DNA of 64,000 nucleotides, taken from NCBI GenBank assembly GCA_963695075.1, contig CAVOFR010000007.1, positions 1,922,001 to 1,986,000 on the forward strand. Reading direction: 5' to 3'. The translations under genes were made by a program, and so were the position numbers. The DNA is from CAWCAL01 sp963695075. Its GTDB lineage: Bacteria > Actinomycetota > Acidimicrobiia > Acidimicrobiales > CAWCAL01. Positions 49,805 through 58,130 of the stretch are shown piece after piece. Under the pieces are notes generated by a model. It was not told the DNA's origin. It saw nothing but the letters and a program-made list of their open reading frames with translations, and made no database searches. The stretch's first letter is position 1. Every line of letters starts with the position of its first letter.

Positions 49805-52800
49805 GTGTCCCAGCCGTCGATCGGGATACGGGTGCGCCTCCTGGGGCCCGTGGACGCAGTGGGCGATGCCGGCTCGGCGTTGCCCATCGGCGGGTCACGA
49901 CGCGCATCGCTCCTGGCCTTCCTGTCGTTGCGCCAGCCCGGGGCGGCCAGCCGGTCGGAGATCATCGACGCGTTGTGGGGGGAAGAGCCTCCCGTAACGG
50001 CGGCCAATACGGTGCAGTCCCACGTGTCGGGCCTGCGCAAAGTACTGGGACACGACGCGATCGTCACCGTGGGCGGCAGCGGCTACCGGCTGGGTGAGGA
50101 CGTGGCGGTCGACGTTTCCGATTTCGAGGCCATGGCCGGACGCGCCGTCGCACTACTCGAGGACGATCCGGCCGCAGCGGCCGAGCTGTTGCGTGGAGCG
50201 CTGGCGTTGTGGCGAGGTCCCGCTCTCGCCGACCTGGGTGATGCAGCGTTCGTCCAACGCGAAGCGACCCGGCTGGAGGAGCTTCGGGCCGGGGCGTTGG
50301 AACACCGGATCGAGGCAGACCTGCGATCGGGAAGAGCGGTCGAGCTGGTGGGCGAGCTGGAATCGCTCGTCGCCCAGCATCCATGGCGCGAGTCGCTGCG
50401 TGCGCTGCAGATGCGGACCCTCTATCACTCCGGACGCCAAGCCGACGCGCTGGATGCCTACGACGCCGCACGTGCTGAGCTGTTGGAGAACCTCGGACTC
50501 GATCCGTCGCCCGCGCTCCGGGACGTCTATCAGCGGATTCTGAACCAGACCGACGAGCTGCCATCGACCGGCCCATCGACTGTCGGTGTCCAGCCCGAGG
50601 AACTCCCATCGGGAACGGTGACCCTCCTCCTGACCGACATCGTCGGCTCCGCGTCCCTCTGGGACACGCGCCCGGGCGACATGGCCATGGCACTGGAGAC
50701 GGTCGAGGGGCTCATCGACCAGCACGTCGCAGCCGGCGGTGGCCGGCTGCTCAAGTCCCGCGGCGAGGGCGACTCGACCCTGTCGGTCTTCTCCAGCGCA
50801 CCGAATGCGGTCATGGCGGCCATCGAGGCGATTAGAGCGATCGAAGCAGCCGACCTCCCGAACGGCATCGAACTGCCGGTGCGATCCGCGATCCACACCG
50901 GCGAAGCCCACCAGCGCAGCGGCGACTACTTCGGGGGCACCCTCAATCGGGCGACGCGCGTACGAGGGCTCGCCCACGGCGGACAGATCCTTCTCTCCGA
51001 TGCCACTGCCCAGCTCATCCACGGTCTCCTCGACGACCATCTCAGCGTCGAAGCTCTCGGCGTTCACCCGCTCTCTGGATTGGACAGACCCGAGCGGATC
51101 CACCACCTGGTCGATGCCGAGCGAGAACGCGCGTTTCCGCCTATTCGCGTGATACCCGACAACTTCCCCGCGCAGACATCGGCACTCATCGGACGTGACC
51201 GCGACCTGCGAGAGGCGAATGAAAGGCTGTCGCGGTCCGACGTGCGCCTCGTCACGATCCTTGGGCCGGGTGGCGTCGGCAAGACACGAATGGCGATTCA
51301 GGTAGCGGCCGACCAGCTCGCGAACATGGAACATGGTGCGTGGTTCGTTGAGCTGGCGCCGATCGAGGAGGCCGCCAATGTGGGTCGCGCGATCAGCGGT
51401 GCGATCGGTGCCCCTGACGTCCCAGGTGAGTCGTTGTCTGACACGCTGCGTCGACTCGTCGGTGGTCGACGAGCACTTCTTCTGCTCGACAACTTCGAGC
51501 ACGTGATGGATGCGGCCGGCTTGGTAGCCGACCTCGTGGCGCGGGTTCCAACTCTTTCCATCATCGTCACGAGTCGCGAACCGCTGCGGATTCGCGGAGA
51601 GCACGAACTGCACCTGGCACCCCTCGAGTTGCCGGACCCGGAGGCAACCAGCCCAAGCCAGATCGCTGCCACCGCCGCCGTTCGACTCTTTGTCGAGCGC
51701 ACGCGAACAAGCGATCCCGGATTTGAGATCGACTCTTCCAACGCCGCCTCTATCGCCGAGATCTGCGCGACCCTCGACGGCCTTCCGCTGGCAATCGAAC
51801 TAGCAGCGGCTCGCACAAAGATGCTCACGCCTGCCCAGCTGAGCGACGGCCTCTCGGACCGGTTCGCCTTGCTGGGCCGCGGCAGCCGTGATCTGCCCGG
51901 CCGCCACCAGACGCTTCGCCGTGCTATCGATTGGAGTCACGACCTACTGAGCGATTCCGACCGACAGCTCTTCCGCGTGCTTGCCGTCTTCTCTGGCGGG
52001 GCCAGCATCACCGAGATCCAACTGGTCAGCCTGGTCGACGACGATGTCTTGTTGCTCGACGGCTTGACATCGCTGACTGAGAAGAACCTGGTGCGGGCCG
52101 GAGGCGAGCAACGCTTCACGATGCTGCAGACCATCCGGGAGTATGCAGTCGAACAGCTGCGGGCTTCGGGCGAGCGTGAAGTCATTTCGAACCGTCACGC
52201 CAGTTGCTTCGAAACTCTCGCATGCCGAATGTCGGCGAGCCTGGTGGGCGCCGAACGCGACCCAGCTGTCCGAACCTTGAGATTGGAGATCGACAATATC
52301 CGCTCTGCGATCAGCTCCTCTCTCGAATTTGACGCAGAACGTGCGCTTCGCCTGATCACAGGCATGGCGCTCTGGTGGATCACCGAGGGCGAGGCGGCGG
52401 AAGGCCTGGAGTGGCTTCGGAGCGTCCCGATCGAGGCGCGCGATGCCTCTCCACCAGAGTTGCGACTCGGTGCTCAGGTACTCGAAGGCGCCCTTGCCGT
52501 CACACTGTCGGAAGACGAAACAGGCCTCGACATGCTCGAGGAGATCCTGCCCGAACTGAGGGTTCAAGGCGACGCTACCTGGCTCGCCCGGGCTCTCATC
52601 CACCTTGCAATGAGTGCCGCCTTCGCCGGTAGGTTCGAAGAAGCAAAAGCCCACCTGAGCGAAGCCCTCGGAGTTGCGCAGCGTCATGGTTCGGGGGACA
52701 TGGTCGCAACGATCGAATACGACTTGGGGGTCGTCGCCGAGGACGAGGGTGTTGACTACAAGGTCGCGGTGGGCCACTACGAGCGGTCAGTCGCAGCCGC

Positions 52801-53332
52801 TCGGCAATGCGGAGATGCGTTGGGGGTCGCGTTCGGGCTCGGTGGACTTGGCGCGGCGATTCGAGAGGTCGACCCGGCCAAGTCGCGAGAGCTGCTTCAA
52901 GAGTCGCTTCACGACAGCCTTGAGCTCGACCACCAACCCTGCGAAGCGATCGCCCGGATCGAACTCGCCCTCCTCGATCTGCGAGAAGCCAGATTTGGCG
53001 AGGTAGTTCGCAACTGCAACCGTGCCATGTCGATCTCGCATACGGTGGGCGATCGGGGAGTGACCGTTGAGGCAATCGAAGTTCTCGCATCCTGCGAGAA
53101 CAGCAGCGGCGATCCCCGCGTAGCCGTGCAATTGCTCTCCCTGGCGCAGCGGATGCGGACGGAGTTCGGACAAGCCCGCACCGAGAGAACTGCTGCGCTC
53201 TACGCGGCCGCACTAACCACCGCACGGGCCGAGACAGCGGCCGACTTCGACGCGTTGTGGGGAGCCGACGGCAGAATCTCGATCGACGAAGCGATCGAAC
53301 GAATCCTCGACTCGCCAAGATCTGACGTGTGA
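49805..53332 (+). CDS. SARP/BTAD regulator with nucleotide-cyclase, NB-ARC and TPR domains
   Basis: 1175 residues, GTG start. Domains in order: winged-helix DNA-binding domain (IRVRLLGPVDAVGDAGSALP, VQSHVSGLRKVLG; 1-100), BTAD (about 100-255, ESLRALQMRTLYHSGRQADA), class III cyclase (TVTLLLTDIVGSASLWDTR, KSRGEGDSTLSVFS; about 270-440) whose metal Asp residues appear present, NB-ARC-like ATPase with Walker A LGPGGVGKTRMAIQ (near 486) and Walker B ALLLLDNFEHV, and a helical TPR-like tail. It is a STAND-type switch: ATP/ligand binding would release DNA binding. Adjacent secreted proteins on both sides are candidate targets. The 3' half is less GC-rich than the 5' half. Confidence 0.92.
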   Translation: MSQPSIGIRVRLLGPVDAVGDAGSALPIGGSRRASLLAFLSLRQPGAASRSEIIDALWGEEPPVTAANTVQSHVSGLRKVLGHDAIVTVGGSGYRLGEDVAVDVSDFEAMAGRAVALLEDDPAAAAELLRGALALWRGPALADLGDAAFVQREATRLEELRAGALEHRIEADLRSGRAVELVGELESLVAQHPWRESLRALQMRTLYHSGRQADALDAYDAARAELLENLGLDPSPALRDVYQRILNQTDELPSTGPSTVGVQPEELPSGTVTLLLTDIVGSASLWDTRPGDMAMALETVEGLIDQHVAAGGGRLLKSRGEGDSTLSVFSSAPNAVMAAIEAIRAIEAADLPNGIELPVRSAIHTGEAHQRSGDYFGGTLNRATRVRGLAHGGQILLSDATAQLIHGLLDDHLSVEALGVHPLSGLDRPERIHHLVDAERERAFPPIRVIPDNFPAQTSALIGRDRDLREANERLSRSDVRLVTILGPGGVGKTRMAIQVAADQLANMEHGAWFVELAPIEEAANVGRAISGAIGAPDVPGESLSDTLRRLVGGRRALLLLDNFEHVMDAAGLVADLVARVPTLSIIVTSREPLRIRGEHELHLAPLELPDPEATSPSQIAATAAVRLFVERTRTSDPGFEIDSSNAASIAEICATLDGLPLAIELAAARTKMLTPAQLSDGLSDRFALLGRGSRDLPGRHQTLRRAIDWSHDLLSDSDRQLFRVLAVFSGGASITEIQLVSLVDDDVLLLDGLTSLTEKNLVRAGGEQRFTMLQTIREYAVEQLRASGEREVISNRHASCFETLACRMSASLVGAERDPAVRTLRLEIDNIRSAISSSLEFDAERALRLITGMALWWITEGEAAEGLEWLRSVPIEARDASPPELRLGAQVLEGALAVTLSEDETGLDMLEEILPELRVQGDATWLARALIHLAMSAAFAGRFEEAKAHLSEALGVAQRHGSGDMVATIEYDLGVVAEDEGVDYKVAVGHYERSVAAARQCGDALGVAFGLGGLGAAIREVDPAKSRELLQESLHDSLELDHQPCEAIARIELALLDLREARFGEVVRNCNRAMSISHTVGDRGVTVEAIEVLASCENSSGDPRVAVQLLSLAQRMRTEFGQARTERTAALYAAALTTARAETAADFDALWGADGRISIDEAIERILDSPRSDV

Positions 53333-53503
53333 CGTGGTCGGCGTCGCAGGACTGGCGGTGATAGCGGAGCTTGCCTGACTCGGCTCGGCCGAAAGCGGCG
53401 CCTCACCGTCGCCGACCGCACAACGAGGTTCACACGTGCTGCCGTTGCGATCGCCACGAAAGGCCCGTCAAGCTCAGGGAGCCCACCCTTAACGCTGACC
53501 GTG

Positions 53504-54079
53504 CTATGCGGCGCAGATGATCCTGAAGTGGTCCATGTCAGGGGTGACCTGCATCGACGTATGGATGGTGTGGAGGTCAGCGTCGACGCTCACGCTGTCG
53601 TTGACCGTCTCGAGGCCGTGGTTGAGCCAGGAGGATGGATACGTCAACTCGGGCACCGCGAAGAGGGCTTGGGAGGTATCGAGGGCCGTGGACCCGGTCA
53701 GCGCTCCGAGCACGGTGCAAGGTGGGCTGACCTGACCGGTGTAGACGATGGTGTTGGCGCTGCCGACGTTGTCGGCGTGAACCAGGTAGCTGGTGACCGA
53801 GGTGCCGGCCGGGACGGTGACGGTGGGCCCGCCGACGAGTTCGGCGGCCGCTGGGTCCTTCACGGTCATGGAGCTTGCGAGAGTCACGGTCTTCTCTTCG
53901 AATATCGGCGTACACGCATCGTCGACGAGTTGCTCCTCGCGAAGATCAGCTGGGGTGGATCCCCACTGGTAGGAGTTCCCCGGAGTGCCAAGGCAACTCG
54001 GAGGCGGCGGCCAAGTGCACGACGCTGCGACCAACACCAACGCGACAAGCGCGAACAACCGACCCCGACGACCGCACAT
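53504..54079 (-). CDS. lipoprotein of unknown function
   Basis: 191 residues. MCGRRGRLFALVALVLVAAS is followed by the lipobox Cys (VAASC), so it is lipid-anchored outside the cell. The mature part begins with a Pro-rich stretch (TWPPPPSCLGTPGNS) and forms a beta-sandwich-like domain (TVTLASSMTVKDPAAAELVG, VTVPAGTSVTSYLVHADNVG), ending DMDHFRIICAA. Four cysteines may form two disulfides. It recalls adhesin-type or cell-surface beta domains, but no family is certain. It is convergent with the SARP gene; the 170 bp between them hold nothing recognised. Confidence 0.75.
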   Translation of the reverse strand: MCGRRGRLFALVALVLVAASCTWPPPPSCLGTPGNSYQWGSTPADLREEQLVDDACTPIFEEKTVTLASSMTVKDPAAAELVGGPTVTVPAGTSVTSYLVHADNVGSANTIVYTGQVSPPCTVLGALTGSTALDTSQALFAVPELTYPSSWLNHGLETVNDSVSVDADLHTIHTSMQVTPDMDHFRIICAA

Positions 54080-54142
54080 GGCACCCCTCCGCTCTCAGAC
54101 GAAAGCGGAATCCACCCCCGACACAGACGAGCATGCGCCCCA

Positions 54143-54176
54143 GCTGATTCCCTGTCAATCATGGCAGGGAATCAGC
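54143..54176. promoter_or_regulatory. 15-bp dyad upstream of the lipoprotein gene
   Basis: GCTGATTCCCTGTCA (54143-54157) pairs with TGGCAGGGAATCAGC (54162-54176) with one G-T pair and a four-base loop. On the minus strand the dyad contains TTGACA (54159-54154), a -35-like box about 75 bases before the lipoprotein start, so it may be an operator rather than a terminator. Confidence 0.45.
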
Positions 54177-54225
54177 AGGGCCAAGCAACTCGGGTGGATC
54201 GCCGGCTCGACGGTACCCGAAGCCC

Positions 54226-54510
54226 CATCGAGCAGAAGCCGTTGGGGACCAGGCAGGTGTTGGGTTCGTGGCAGTGGTAGTGACGCGCCACCCACATCTT
54301 GTGAGTCCCGACGTCGGTGAGGAGGATGTCGCTCGGTCCCAGGACCTGGCGTGCGTCCCACAGCGCCTTCTGGGGCTTGATTCTCCCCTCGGCCTCGTCG
54401 GACGCGTGCTGTTCGAGCTCAGCGCTCATGGCCGCTCGGGCTGTTCGAGCAACGGAGTGGTCGAAGTACGTCCTCGCCGAGCTCGAAGCCTTCGACGGGA
54501 TGGCGGTCAC
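54226..54510 (-). pseudogene. acetolactate synthase internal fragment
   Basis: On the minus strand one frame reads MSAELEQHASDEAEGRIKPQ, then KALWDARQVLGPSDILLTDV, then GTHKMWVARHYHCHEPNTCL and VPNGFCSMG. This is the thiamine-diphosphate-domain stretch of acetolactate synthase (compare the family block DVGxHKMWxARxYxCxxPNTCLxSNGFxxMG). Both ends are lost: upstream sequence changes into the duplicated permease piece and downstream the frame becomes unrelated after about 54226. No GDG thiamine motif remains. It cannot be functional. Confidence 0.8.
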
Positions 54511-54589
54511 CATGTTCACCGGGCGAGGTTCTCCGGGCCGAACGACGCGACCCGCTTGTTCAGCATCGACAGCGCGTCGTCGATTTCTC

Positions 54590-54839
54590 CGATGACCTCG
54601 ATCGCTGCGAGGTACAGCGCCACGCCGACAACGCCGATGAGAGCTGTCGTTCCCTGCCACATCGCCGCGAGCGAGAGCCCCGCGATCGTTGCGAGTCCGG
54701 CGAGTCGCAACAGTCGGGCTGTCGGCCACCGCGCGTAGCTTCGGGCGTCTCGAACGACCACCGGGAACCGGCCCTCCAGCCTGCTCCCGGCTCGGATGGA
54801 CGTCCACGGGATCGACCGTGGTGTCTCGAACGCCAGCTG
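54590..54839 (-). pseudogene. duplicated 250-bp piece of the ABC permease gene
   Basis: This block is nearly identical to 47520-47769 inside the intact permease gene; seven mismatches were counted by eye, one of them silent-looking third-position changes such as GCC/GCT. It retains the frame for RLAGLATIAGLSLAAMWQG but has no start or end of its own. At its right edge, immediately after CGCCAGCTG, it switches into a copy of a different gene. Confidence 0.9.
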
Positions 54840-54943
54840 GCGAGGATTCCCCGCGTGCCGAAGGCCGGGAAGCATTGAACCGCCGACGCCATCGAGCCCC
54901 CTCGGCTCTCGTAGACATCGGCGCTCGCAGCTTCGGCGAATCC
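54839..54943 (-). pseudogene. duplicated 105-bp piece of the secreted-protein gene
   Basis: This matches 49405-49509 with about one mismatch (CATGGAGC versus CATCGAGC). It is fused directly to the permease piece on its left, in the same order and orientation as the two source segments. The simplest history is copying of roughly 47.5-49.5 kb followed by deletion of the middle 1.6 kb. Confidence 0.9.
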
Positions 54944-55346
54944 GATGGAAGTCCCGTTGGATGAGAACGCCGCAGCCGGCAGGATCGACGGCGAAGCGAA
55001 ACATCTCGATCGCGGCCACGACGGTGTCTCACAGAGGGCGGAATTCCAGGCTGCCTTTCAGCGACATGGGTGCCCCCGCTCGGCATTTCGGGGGCGGTGC
55101 CATCGCCTGGGCATCGCTCGGCGGGGGCGACCATCTGTCGGCGGCCACCAGGAATCGCGCGCTCGCGGCCAGCGGACCTCACCGCTCCGATCACTCAGAG
55201 CGATCGGAGCGAAGTCCTGATCCGAACGCGCTGTAGCGCCGGATCCCGAGCGGCCGATCACGCAGTTTGGCGATGCGGATATCGATAAGGTCTTCAGCGG
55301 GTTGCTGTCCGTTCCGCCATGTCGGGCTGTGGCGTAAGCTCTGGTC
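54944..55346. other. non-coding stretch with one inverted repeat
   Basis: No convincing gene is seen. A minus-strand stretch reading AAIEMFRFAVDPAGCGVLI looks protein-like but is short, without start or recognisable family. CGCTCCGATC (55183-55192) and GATCGGAGCG (55202-55211) form a perfect 10-bp inverted repeat with a 9-base loop, a possible terminator or binding site ahead of the toxin-antitoxin-like pair. Confidence 0.5.
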
Positions 55347-55649
55347 ATGGAAGCCGGCTCTTCGACACTGCCGTCGTTGGTCACTGCGCACCGCGCCGAC
55401 ATCGAGGGCTTGGTCCGCCGACATCGTGGCCTATCGATTTCCGTGTTCGGCTCCGTCGCTCGAGGAGAGTCCGACGCTGAGAGCGACATCGATTTCCTGG
55501 TCGAGTTCGAGCCGACGAGTTCGTTGCTCGATCTGATACACCTCGAGGAGGCCCTTCGAGATCTGCTCGGCGTCGAGGTCGACGTGGTGTCTGCTGGTGC
55601 TCTGTTTGATCGCGACGCCGAGATCCGACGAGACGCTCTGCCGTTGTGA
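55347..55649 (+). CDS. MNT-type nucleotidyltransferase antitoxin
   Basis: 100 residues. SVFGSVARGESDAESDIDFL carries the GSx10DxD motif of minimal nucleotidyltransferases. MntA-type antitoxins use this site to add AMP units to a tyrosine of the HepT toxin and so block it. The stop overlaps the GTG start of the HepT-like reading frame, the usual arrangement for this pair. The antitoxin gene itself is intact although its toxin partner is interrupted. Confidence 0.88.
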   Translation: MEAGSSTLPSLVTAHRADIEGLVRRHRGLSISVFGSVARGESDAESDIDFLVEFEPTSSLLDLIHLEEALRDLLGVEVDVVSAGALFDRDAEIRRDALPL

Positions 55650-55975
55650 GTCGGTCCGACGACCAACGCATCGCGGACATGCTGATGGCGGCGTAGGAGA
55701 TCTCGATGGTGGTCGAGCGGGGCCGATCGGCGTTCGACGCAGACATCGTCCTGCGTCGGGCGATGGAGCGCAGTCTCGAGATCGTCGGGGAGGCCGCCAA
55801 ATCCTTGTCGAGCGGCTTCTCACGTTCGAATCCGGCGATCCCCGTGTCAGACCTGGCGAAGGTTCGCGATCGGATCAGCCACCACTATCACCGCATCGAC
55901 GCTGCGCAACTGTGGACGATCGCAACAGTCGACATGCCAGCCTTGATCGTTCAGCCTCGCGAGTTGTCACGGTAG
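55646..55975 (+). pseudogene. HepT-like toxin gene interrupted by an amber codon
   Basis: From the GTG overlapping the antitoxin stop the frame reads VSRSDDQRIADMLMAA, then TAG at 55694-55696, then EISMVVERGRSAFDADIVLR and on to 55975. The HepT active-site motif Rx4HxY is intact in KVRDRISHHYHRID, and FDADIVLRRAMERSLEIVGE is the typical helix of the DUF86 family. Restart at ATG 55706 would give an 89-residue protein lacking the first helix. The amber codon suggests the RNase/toxin is inactivated or truncated, unless the base is a sequencing error. Confidence 0.8.
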
Positions 55976-55989
55976 AAGGCAAGCCCCAG

Positions 55990-56460
55990 GTGGCCGAACA
56001 GGACGCCATCGATCGGTCGCACGGCCCGGCGACCACTCCGTCGTCGTACGAGGATCTTGCCGGTCTCGGCGTCCGGCCGGGAATGACCCTGATGGTGCAT
56101 TCGTCGCTGTCGCGTCTCGGGTCCGTCGCCGGCGGCGCACAAGCCGTTGTCGAGGCACTAGTCGAATCGGTCGCTTCGACGGCCACGCTGATGATGCCGA
56201 CGCACTCCACCCATCTCAGTGACCACTCCTCATGGGTGAATCCTCCTGTGCCGGCAGAGTGGTGGGAGACGAGGCTCCGGCCTTTGACCCGATGCTGACG
56301 CCGACCCGAGAGATGGGGGCCATGGTCGAGTGCTTTCGGCACCTGAGCGGCATCCGGCGAAGTGCGCATCCCACGGTGTCAGCAGGAGCCGGCCCGAACA
56401 CCGGCTTCTTGCCTGATGGGCACGACTCGACCGCGGTATGGGTGAGGCCTCGCCGCAGGC
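55990..56460 (+). pseudogene. aminoglycoside N3-acetyltransferase-like gene, frameshifted and truncated
   Basis: The N-terminal part reads DLAGLGVRPGMTLMVHSSLS and LMMPTHSTHLSDHSSWVNPP, the antibiotic_NAT (AAC(3)) pattern. Near 56262-56270 the frame changes, and the following block DEAPAFDPMLTPTREMGAMV plus IRRSAHPTVSAGAGPN continues the family in another frame. A further deletion removes about 60 residues before GHDS. The coding potential then runs into the tail of the convergent GrpB gene. No full enzyme can be made. Confidence 0.8.
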
Positions 56461-56467
56461 GCACCTC

Positions 56468-56968
56468 TCATGCGGGGTCCTTGACCTCGTAGTAAGTGTC
56501 CCAGTCATCGGGTGCAACGGCGGCAAGTGCTTGCTTGACAGCGCCGTAGGCGGCGGCTCGAGGCTCAGCTCGGAGGTAGTCGCGAAACAGAAGTGGGTAC
56601 CGCTGGTTCGGTCTGCCGGCCGCCCGGACGTGGACATGAAGGTCGCGCGAGTTCGACCAGTAGCGCTTTGTCCAGTCGGTGGAATCGTTCGACGCCCCAG
56701 GGGGGATGTGGTCCGTAAGAGTGTCGACTCGACGGGCGAGCGCTGGCAGGAGTTCGTCAGGCCACGCGTCGGCGACCTCGAGCTCTTCGACGGTGATCTG
56801 GACGTCGATCAGGTCCTTCGCCACCAGTCCGGGAGCCGACGTCGACCCGATGTGGTCGATGCGAAGGGCGTCGGCCTCGACGGTCGTTCGCGGCGAGGTT
56901 GCGATCTCGCGGAAGCGCACGCGCCATGTTGGGTCGTACTCGGCGATGGTCAGCGGCCAGCCTGCCAT
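56468..56968 (-). CDS. GrpB (UPF0157) family nucleotidyltransferase-fold protein
   Basis: 166 residues from an ATG complementary to 56966-56968; in-frame starts further upstream add unlikely sequence. LTIAEYDPTWRVRFREIA begins the domain, IDHIGSTSAPGLVAKDLIDV is the GSTSxxGLxxKxxID signature (the fold's metal site), and HVHVRAAGRPNQRYPLLFRD, YGAVKQALA close it. The family is often attached to dephospho-CoA kinases or stands alone; its substrate is unknown. The gene is intact inside the decayed region and is 74 bp downstream of the Ddn-like gene on the same strand. Confidence 0.9.
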   Translation of the reverse strand: MAGWPLTIAEYDPTWRVRFREIATSPRTTVEADALRIDHIGSTSAPGLVAKDLIDVQITVEELEVADAWPDELLPALARRVDTLTDHIPPGASNDSTDWTKRYWSNSRDLHVHVRAAGRPNQRYPLLFRDYLRAEPRAAAYGAVKQALAAVAPDDWDTYYEVKDPA

Positions 56969-57042
56969 CGGAACAGTCTTCCAGGACCACGACGGCGTCG
57001 GCCGCTGACGATGGACCATCCCCGAACACTGGTTCAGGCCAA

Positions 57043-57501
57043 TCACTGCTCGTGCGTGTCAGACGGAAGACTGGGACCAGCCGGCCGGCGGCGCTCATAG
57101 GTATCGATCTGCGGCCACACTGGCGTGAGCCACTGCCAGACCTTCGTACGCTCGAGACCGGCGAGTTCCTTCGCCGTCACATCGAAGCGCCTCCGACTTA
57201 TCGTCACGTTCGCTTGAGGGCGCGAACGCAGGTTCGTCACCCAGTCGGGGATGCGCACCTGTCCGCCAGCCCCGCCCACAAGGAAGAGCGAACCAGCATC
57301 GTCCTCGACGAAGGCGAGCGTCGTCGACCGCTCTAGCCCCGATGTTCTCCCAGTCGTGTGGAGCAGCAGCACCGGTGTCCGGAATGCCATCGACAGAACG
57401 CTTCGACCGAACCGTCGCACCTGCGCCGCTTCGATTGGCCGAAGGACTCGCTTGACCACGCGCATCCGGTCGAAGGCATTACGTCCCGTCCCTCGTGCCA
57501 C
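57043..57501 (-). CDS. Ddn-type F420-dependent reductase (nitroreductase/DDN family)
   Basis: 152 residues. FRTPVLLLHTTGRTSGLERS is the conserved N-terminal block of the deazaflavin (F420)-dependent DDN family, followed by GGAGGQVRIPDWVTNLRSRP and ANVTISRRRFDVTAKEL. Mycobacterial Ddn reduces quinones and activates the drug pretomanid. The protein is soluble or loosely membrane-associated. It presumes F420 synthesis elsewhere in the genome, in line with the LLM oxidoreductase at 26289. It is in the same direction as the GrpB gene. Confidence 0.9.
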   Translation of the reverse strand: MARGTGRNAFDRMRVVKRVLRPIEAAQVRRFGRSVLSMAFRTPVLLLHTTGRTSGLERSTTLAFVEDDAGSLFLVGGAGGQVRIPDWVTNLRSRPQANVTISRRRFDVTAKELAGLERTKVWQWLTPVWPQIDTYERRRPAGPSLPSDTHEQ

Positions 57502-57588
57502 GGAGTTGAGTCTCGCGGGAGTGTCACAGAATACCGGTCATGTGGCGAGACGCTCAAGACACAGCAGTGTCGGCCTGAGGACAGCCAA

Positions 57589-58002
57589 TCAGCTCTTGCC
57601 GAGGTGGCGGTCGAACTCCGTGACCTTCTCGGTGTCCTCGTGCGATTCGTGGTGGACAATTCTGCCCCATGAGATCCGGTCGTAGAACATGCCTTCGTTC
57701 TCGTAGCCGACCGTGCCGTCGGGTTGAACCAGTCGATCGCGAAACGCGTCCGCGACGCGGAGATTCCACGGGGGCCCCGCAACCATCACGTCGACTATCT
57801 CCAGTCGGAGGCCGGCCTCGGCGAATCGGTTGAGCCACTCTCGTATCTCGCTGCGGCCGCGCAGCCGTCCTGACCATGAACTCTCCCCCGGGAAGTCAAA
57901 GGTCGCGTCGGGTGCGAAGAACGCTTCGACCCGAGTGACGCGGCCTTGGTTGAGCTGTCGGATGAGCCATCGAAGCAGCGCAGCGACAAGGGCCGAGTAC
58001 AT
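57589..58002 (-). CDS. SnoaL-like (NTF2-fold) protein
   Basis: 137 residues. LNQGRVTRVEAFFAPDATFD and SSWSGRLRGRSEIREWLNRF match the cone-shaped NTF2/SnoaL fold, with the Asp/Trp-rich pocket. Members are polyketide cyclases, isomerases or hydrolases, or simply ligand-binding proteins. The sequence starts MYSALVAALLRWLIRQLNQG, slightly unusual for the family, and GTG/ATG choices further in are possible. No recognisable partner; cytoplasmic. Confidence 0.8.
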   Translation of the reverse strand: MYSALVAALLRWLIRQLNQGRVTRVEAFFAPDATFDFPGESSWSGRLRGRSEIREWLNRFAEAGLRLEIVDVMVAGPPWNLRVADAFRDRLVQPDGTVGYENEGMFYDRISWGRIVHHESHEDTEKVTEFDRHLGKS

Positions 58003-58130
58003 GGGGCGAATCTAGGACCACCCGCTGTCCGACGCGGCGCCCTTTGCTGCCTTCTTGGTCGCGACGCAGGCCCCCACCGGAGCCGCTCGTCATCGGCTCG
58101 GTGTGTTCTTGCCGTCGAGCCGGCCGGCGG

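Noticed and set aside
54172..55194. A single 340-codon minus-strand frame across the fragment region
   Set aside because: It is an accidental join of an acetolactate synthase fragment with out-of-frame copies of permease and secreted-protein DNA, not one gene.
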